Assembly (NCBI GenBank): GCA_904063045.1
Contig: CAJFCJ010000020.1
Coordinates: 1,170,916 to 1,234,915 of the forward strand
Origin: Dimorphilus gyrociliatus
Taxonomy: Eukaryota; Annelida; Polychaeta; Dinophilidae
Length of the DNA: 64,000 bases
Reading direction: 5' to 3'
In this document: positions 59,501-64,000 of the stretch, piece after piece
Position numbering within the stretch: position 1 is the first letter of the stretch
Layout: each line of letters starts with the position of its first letter
Notes under the pieces: generated by a model
The model's database searches: none
The model's input: the letters and a program-made list of their open reading frames with translations, nothing else
What the model was told of the DNA's origin: nothing
Program-made: the position numbers and the translations under genes

Positions 59501-59880
59501 GAGTTGATGTGTCCAGAATGTAAGAATACAATTCCCTATTGTATAATTTCAGGTAAAATCCTTTAATACCTTTCAATTTAAATTGATGGTAAATTCAATG
59601 AATAATAAATTTATAGGAAAACACTTGATTAAATCGGATTTATGCGCCTGTCCTGTATGTGATTTTCCTGCAATAGAAACCGAGTTTAGGAGGTAAGTAG
59701 TTTAATAACATCTAAAATTTCCATCATCGAGTCTATCAATTTTAAACTGTAAACTTTTCAATTTCTAGTATCCTAGAGATGGAAGATCGTTGTCCAATGT
59801 GCTCGGAGCCGGTTCTTGCTGAGAACTTGCGAAAAGTTACGGAGCACGATAAATATTTGAATAGAAACCTAGACTCTTAA
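53552..59880 (+). CDS. WDR19: WDR19/IFT144, intraflagellar transport complex A
   Basis: Nineteen exons, of which two appear alternative, encode about 1353 residues (human 1342): 53552-53566, 53731-53822, 53873-54064, 54118-54216, 54268-54481, 54541-54747, 54802-55231, 55650-55691, 55908-56131, 56186-56627, 56690-57493, 57551-57936, 58067-58213 or 58369-58515, 58843-58939, 59007-59131, 59195-59552, 59617-59692, 59769-59880. WDR19 is a core IFT-A subunit for retrograde transport in cilia. The N-terminal WD40 beta-propellers (for example Trp-Asp-Lys-Asp-Gly-Asp, Trp-Thr-Asp-Asp-Gly-Gln-Leu-Leu-Ala), the TPR-like helical repeats and the C-terminal CxxC zinc pairs (Cys-Pro-Phe-Cys, Cys-Pro-Glu-Cys, Cys-Pro-Val-Cys, Cys-Pro-Met-Cys) are all present and track the human protein. 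Introns flanking exon 8 carry (TA)n tracts. Confidence 0.95.
58067..58515 (+). other. WDR19: Pair of homologous, probably mutually exclusive WDR19 exons
   Basis: 58067-58213 and 58369-58515 are each exactly 147 bp (49 codons) and phase 0 at both ends. Both begin Ala-Leu-x-His-Leu and end Met-Gly-(Asp/Glu)-Leu-x-Gly-x-Pro-Lys. Both align with the same single segment of human WDR19 just before Asp-Ala-Lys-Tyr-Leu-Phe-Arg-Leu-Tyr. Using both would duplicate a TPR-like segment (residues about 1050-1098). The 155-bp gap between them is an ordinary intron. Confidence 0.8.
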
Positions 59881-61040
59881 AACAAAAATAGAACAATATT
59901 CGTTCATTCATATCGTTTTTAATCGTTTCCGTCCGATTAAAATAAAATTATGTAATCAATGTCACAGTAAATGGTATATTAATAAAATTATATTACAACA
60001 TAAGGTTACAATATCTATTGGACTAATGGAAATGGTCAATCAGTGAGCTAATGCTTCAATATCTTTCATTTTATTTATCTTAAATCTGAAATTGATTAGG
60101 CCTTTGATCCTTTAGTATACGTTACCGTTCTGCTTGGGGTAGTTTGGAGTAAATATTTTGTAAATCAAACTCCGTCGCTTTGACTTACCTTCTTAACTTA
60201 TTTGTTTAGTTACTGAATGTTTAACTCATTAAGATCTCTTTTTACATTTCTTTTAATTAAATTGGCAGTTGACAATAATAATACGTCTTATACAATGTGA
60301 AATTGGGCTCATGGTTCATGAGAGAACATTTGAAAAGGGAAAGGTCGGTTTTTTGTTAACTAATTGCTCTTTATTCATCCGTCATGTAATTTTTTTTGAG
60401 GGGATGTGGGCGTAGAGGAGGGAAGTGGATAAATCCTAACTATACCTGAGGAGCAACCACTTGGTTAAAGATTTGAGCAGGCTGCTGCTCATTACCGCTC
60501 CACTGCAGGGATGTAGGATAACAGTAGAGATGGTCAGATTACTATGGCATAGCAGAAATCGCAATCCTCAGAAAGCATAATGATAAAGATCAATTTGGAT
60601 AATTTAAAGTCAATAAGTTTACGTCTAAGGGTGTAAAACGACACTAAATATACGAGGTTAGCTTAAATTAGGTATATTTCTAAGAGTAAACAAGTGCTGG
60701 GTGTACATTTTCAGATTGATGAGACAAAGCTCGATAGAATTTTAAATAGGTTGGAATTCTGCGCTCCCCAATAGATGTCAGTACTATCTCGGGATCATTT
60801 TTTATTTCAAGAAGAGTTTATCGGCTAGTATGTAGCTTAAGGATAAAAAAATTCGTAAATTTATTTTATCATATCATTATTATCTATAAGACAAATAGAA
60901 ATTTTTTATTGGCCACTATTGACCAGTATTGTGAACAATAACTGATAAAATAGTTGATCCCCCAACATGGCTGTCTCGGATACAGCTTGTCCGCATCACA
61001 ACGGTTTTATCGGCTACAGAGCACGGATCTAACCATAGAG
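59881..61040. other. WDR19-RYK intergenic region
   Basis: WDR19 3' UTR (AATAAAA near 59940), then over 1 kb of spacer and the RYK promoter. A G+C-richer patch at 60440-60502 reads on the minus strand as a 19-codon open stretch between a CTGCAG acceptor and a CAG|GTATAG donor. The plus strand at 60768-60782 reads CCAATAGATGTCAGT, CTCF-like. No gene is supported. Confidence 0.4.
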
Positions 61041-64000
61041 ATGAAAATTTATGGTTGCATTTGGTTCGTCATACTATTGGTGACTTGCCGGTCGCAGTTA
61101 ACTGGATTAAACTTTTTTATAACAAAAGAAGAGTGGAATCGAACAGTCGGTAATTGTCTTTTTATTTTAGATGCAAGGCGGCAAAGGAAAATTCTTTCTA
61201 GCAAACTTGAACCTTTACTCTATAAACTGTGTTTAAAAAAATAGATTACTCGTCAAACTATATAAGGACGCATTGTAAAGTGGTTGAATATTTATGAATA
61301 ATATTTACAATTTGATAAAAATGAGAATTGTGTCGATAAGCGAACAAATGTTTAAATATTTGTTCTTGCCTTTTTGATTGATATACAATCAGTCGTTTTC
61401 AGTCTATTCGCCCACATTTGCATAGAAGAGTTATTTTAAAATTGTTTTTTTTTGCCAACTTTACATATTGTTGAAGGATGTGAAAGAGGCGCAATTGTCT
61501 GCAGTATAAAAAACATAACCGCCAACACTAAGAATTTATGTATATATATATATATATATAGCTTTGTATAAAACACGTAATTCTCTCACTCATTCACTCT
61601 GACCGCTAAACGCTCTTCTTATTTTTTTCAATTTCCGACTGCTGCAAGATAAAACAGCTTACAAAGGATCATTGTTTCCGTAGTATACAAAAAAAGAATT
61701 CTTTGGAGTAGGATTAGTTGTTGAATTACAGATACGTCATTATATAGAAATTAGTAGATTTTGATCTAACTATTAATAGAAAGACTCTAGATTAAACATG
61801 ACTATAAAATCACGCTCAGAAAGGCATCGCCAGAAGACGCTATTCAATACAATAATACGATAATTCGATAATTTCTTTTAAATATTGTACTGAGTTTATA
61901 AAGATATCAATAATTTGTGAATGAAGTCCAGATACTTGAAAAGGCGGTTATGGCATTGATGAATTGCCATTGACAGGCTTTTAAAATATTGAATCTGATA
62001 GAATTTTTTTTTAAAAGAAAAAATAATATATAGTATACTAAGTACCAAAATTTACCAACTAATAACTACTAATAGCCGTTAACACTCCTAAAAAAAAGGT
62101 TAATTCACTAATTCGACTGATAGATTGAGGTATTCGCACTATTCTATCAGGGGTTATGAGGTCGTCACGTGTTCTCATTAATCCTATGCTATTGCTTCAA
62201 AGGCGCAAAAATTTTCTTTCTACTACCTACTTAACACTGTTAGGAACCGTTCCCCTTTTGCAAAGGGACTATTTACACAATTGTTACAACCCGCTGCGAT
62301 CCACTTTAGCCGTCTACGAGCGCACGTGTTCCTAACGGAGACCGTCTCTTTATTTAAATAATAAACAGACGACGGCTATTAATCAAAATCACGCCTCGCC
62401 AATAATTGTGTAAAATTGTGTATTGAATTACTCTAGGGAACGTTTGCTGTTCACCGACCTTTGACTTGAAACCCGTATCATTAGAGAAGCAAGGCGTGAA
62501 TGATTATGATTGATATTCATTATTAATCTTCTAACAGGAGCGTTTCACGATCTCTTCTACGTCGCCAACGGGACAAAGAAGGATTATTCTCTCCGCTTCC
62601 AAGTTCCTATACAATATGAAACCAGAAGGCTTAACTTTTATTGGCAAAATACGGGCCGTCAAGTAAGTGTATTGAGTTTATCCCCAATTCATTTAATTTC
62701 CGGCTCCCTTCTTTACGAAGTATCAGAGTTAATTTCATCGGCTTTTACAAGTTTAAAAATCCAAAGCAGCTGCATAATTGACACTTCACTGACTTGTGTC
62801 GGACAGATCTTGTCCGAACAAAATTCTTTCCAGATATTTACCAACTTGTTGCTATGATATATGCGAATTTAACAAGTGTTCTTTTTTCTCTCTTTCAATT
62901 TAGGATATTTTCTACGAGTTAGATACTAGAATTCCGAGAGGACCCAATCATGGATTGAATATACTTTACGATAAATCTCTGAGATCCGGAGTTGTTCCGC
63001 GCAAGCTTTCCGGTATGTCACGCTTCTCCCTTTATTCTTTTATTTGTAATATAAACAATACCATTTTGTTCCCAACAGCCTTCGCCATTGATCCATTGTG
63101 CACCGGAAAGGAACAGCGATCAATAATTTTCCATATTTCCGTCAATTTTACTCAACGAAATAAAACAACTCAATTGATTTTGAAACGTTCAAAGAATTGT
63201 AAATACGGTTTACCCCAGGAGCGAAGGTCAATTGATGCTTTTGATGTTCACAAAACTAAAAATAAAGGAAGAGAAAAACAAAAAATATGGTTCTATTCTG
63301 GAGCAGGGCTTTTCTGTGGTTTAGTTATAATAGTGGCAACAGTGATAGCTGTTTGCTTCGCTAGGTCGCGCAGGCCAAAGAAAAAGCAAACTTTTGCTGA
63401 TAGAGCAAGGTAAAGCTTATATGTAATCGCTTAAAGACTTACTAAATCAACTATTCTTACAGTGAGAACGGATCAAAATACTCGCAAGCACTATTGCAAA
63501 ATAATACATCAGACTCTTCTCATAGTCATGCGAGTACTGGCTATAGCTTGCAATTATCTCCAACCCAAGTCCGAGCCGCTCTTTCTGAATTGATGATCGA
63601 TAAATCTCGTCTGACATTAACACAAGTACTGATGGAAGGCACTTTCGGTCGTGTTTCCCACGGTCTTATAAGCGTTCATTGCGAAACGGATGAAATGGGC
63701 TTTATCATGGTAAAGAGCATGACAGAGGCTGCTGAATCGGATCAAGTTGAAACCTTCCTAAGGGATGCTTGCTTATTGAGGAACGTTTTGCATGAGAACA
63801 TTCAAAAATTGGCTGGGGTATCCTTAGATCCTCCGATGCTAGTCTACGCTCGCTCAACTCATACTCAAAATCTAAAGACCTATCTTCTCGATAGAAAAAC
63901 TATGGTTCTCAGCACACCAGAAGTTGTGTATATAGCTCTACAAATAGCCAGAGGGGCTATGCACCTACACAAAATGGGCATTATCCACAAAGATGTAGCG
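61041..64000 (+). CDS. RYK: RYK-type Wnt-binding receptor tyrosine kinase, 3' end outside window
   Basis: Visible exons are 61041-61149, 62538-62662, 62904-63012, 63079-63409 and 63463-64000 (open at the edge), with phases 1, 0, 1 and 2; about 404 residues are seen. Exon 1 encodes a signal peptide. Residues about 25-160 form a WIF domain that binds Wnt. A transmembrane helix (Gly-Leu-Val-Ile-Ile-Val-Ala-Thr-Val-Ile-Ala-Val) is followed by Ser-rich juxtamembrane sequence and the kinase domain. The kinase has the RYK-type glycine loop Glu-Gly-Thr-Phe-Gly-Arg-Val, a Val-Lys lysine, and Ile-His-Lys-Asp where active kinases have His-Arg-Asp. This is the hallmark of the RYK/derailed/lin-18 pseudokinases, which guide axons. 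Intron 1 is 1388 bp, the longest in the window, and holds two CACGTG E-boxes. Confidence 0.93.
61150..62537 (+). other. RYK: Large RYK intron 1 with E-boxes
   Basis: The intron joins exon 1 (GTC G|GTAATT) to an AACAG acceptor at 62537 in phase 1. It contains a (TA)n tract at 61541-61561, CACGTG at 62166-62171 and 62323-62328, and the inverted repeat GGAAC-C-GTTCC at 62243-62253. A 3' region of higher G+C (62150-62480) may be an intronic enhancer or alternative promoter; that is inference. Confidence 0.5.

Noticed and set aside
60712-60751. Plus-strand stretch between TTTTCAG and AG|GTTGGA reading Ile-Asp-Glu-Thr-Lys-Leu
   Set aside because: Thirteen codons with no partner exon in phase; probably chance, or at most 5' UTR of RYK.
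61150-61171. Very short GTAATT...TTTAG intron in RYK exon 1
   Set aside because: About 21 bp is too short to splice, and the following frame has no WIF similarity. The acceptor at 62537 restores the RYK frame.
1-64000. CRISPR arrays, prokaryotic operons, integrated virus or intact transposon
   Set aside because: No regularly spaced direct repeats, no transposase, integrase or reverse-transcriptase frames, and spliced animal genes fill almost the whole window.

Overview
This window comes from the nuclear genome of an animal. It is AT-rich and compact, and it holds about 24 protein-coding genes plus two nuclear tRNA genes in 64 kb. Most introns are 40-80 bp with GT-AG ends. Intergenic gaps are usually 0.3-1 kb. 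The gene content (CatSper channel, Ryk, ADAM10-like protease, CELF, intraflagellar transport WDR19) is that of a bilaterian. The compactness suggests a small-bodied invertebrate with a reduced genome, for example a miniature annelid such as Dimorphilus; that guess is inference only.

Layout. 1-5.1 kb: start of a Cys-rich, Shisa-like secreted or membrane protein (-), a CATSPER4-like sperm calcium channel (+), and a CARD/coiled-coil/Rho-type GTPase fusion (-). 5.6-12.1 kb: ceramide kinase CERK (-), tRNA-Ile(GAU), glucosamine-6-phosphate deaminase (-), COA7 (-) and UFC1 (+). 12.6-18.9 kb: 22-exon condensin subunit SMC4 (+) and a sulfotransferase-fold protein (-). 19.3-28.4 kb: DUR3-like sodium/solute symporter (+), a small possible NSL1-like gene (-), POLR3H (+) and a Sam68-type STAR/KH RNA-binding protein (+). 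29.1-37.6 kb: ADAM10-like protease (+), CELF RNA-binding protein (+), and a one-pass membrane protein with a cysteine-less Ig-like domain (-). 38.4-49 kb: initiator tRNA-Met, a DUSP-ubiquitin-like-coiled-coil-KCTD/T1 fusion (+), BCDIN3D (+), a carboxylesterase (+), a low-complexity membrane protein (-) and glyoxalase II HAGH (+). 49.3-64 kb: splicing factor CWC22 (-), WDR19/IFT144 (+) and the first part of RYK (+), which runs off the window.

The genes do not form one pathway. They are mostly single-copy housekeeping genes, often arranged head to head (COA7/UFC1, CWC22/WDR19, NSL1-like/POLR3H) or tail to tail (SMC4/sulfotransferase, carboxylesterase/unknown, HAGH/CWC22). The points of most interest are two unusual domain fusions (CARD-Rho GTPase and DUSP-UBL-KCTD), a pair of equal-length homologous exons in WDR19 that look mutually exclusive, a GG splice donor in the ADAM10-like gene, and a recurring AGATGGCGCT-type (CTCF/YY1-like) word found only in intergenic gaps. 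Exon boundaries were assigned by hand from splice consensus, reading-frame phase and recalled family features, so individual junctions may be off.
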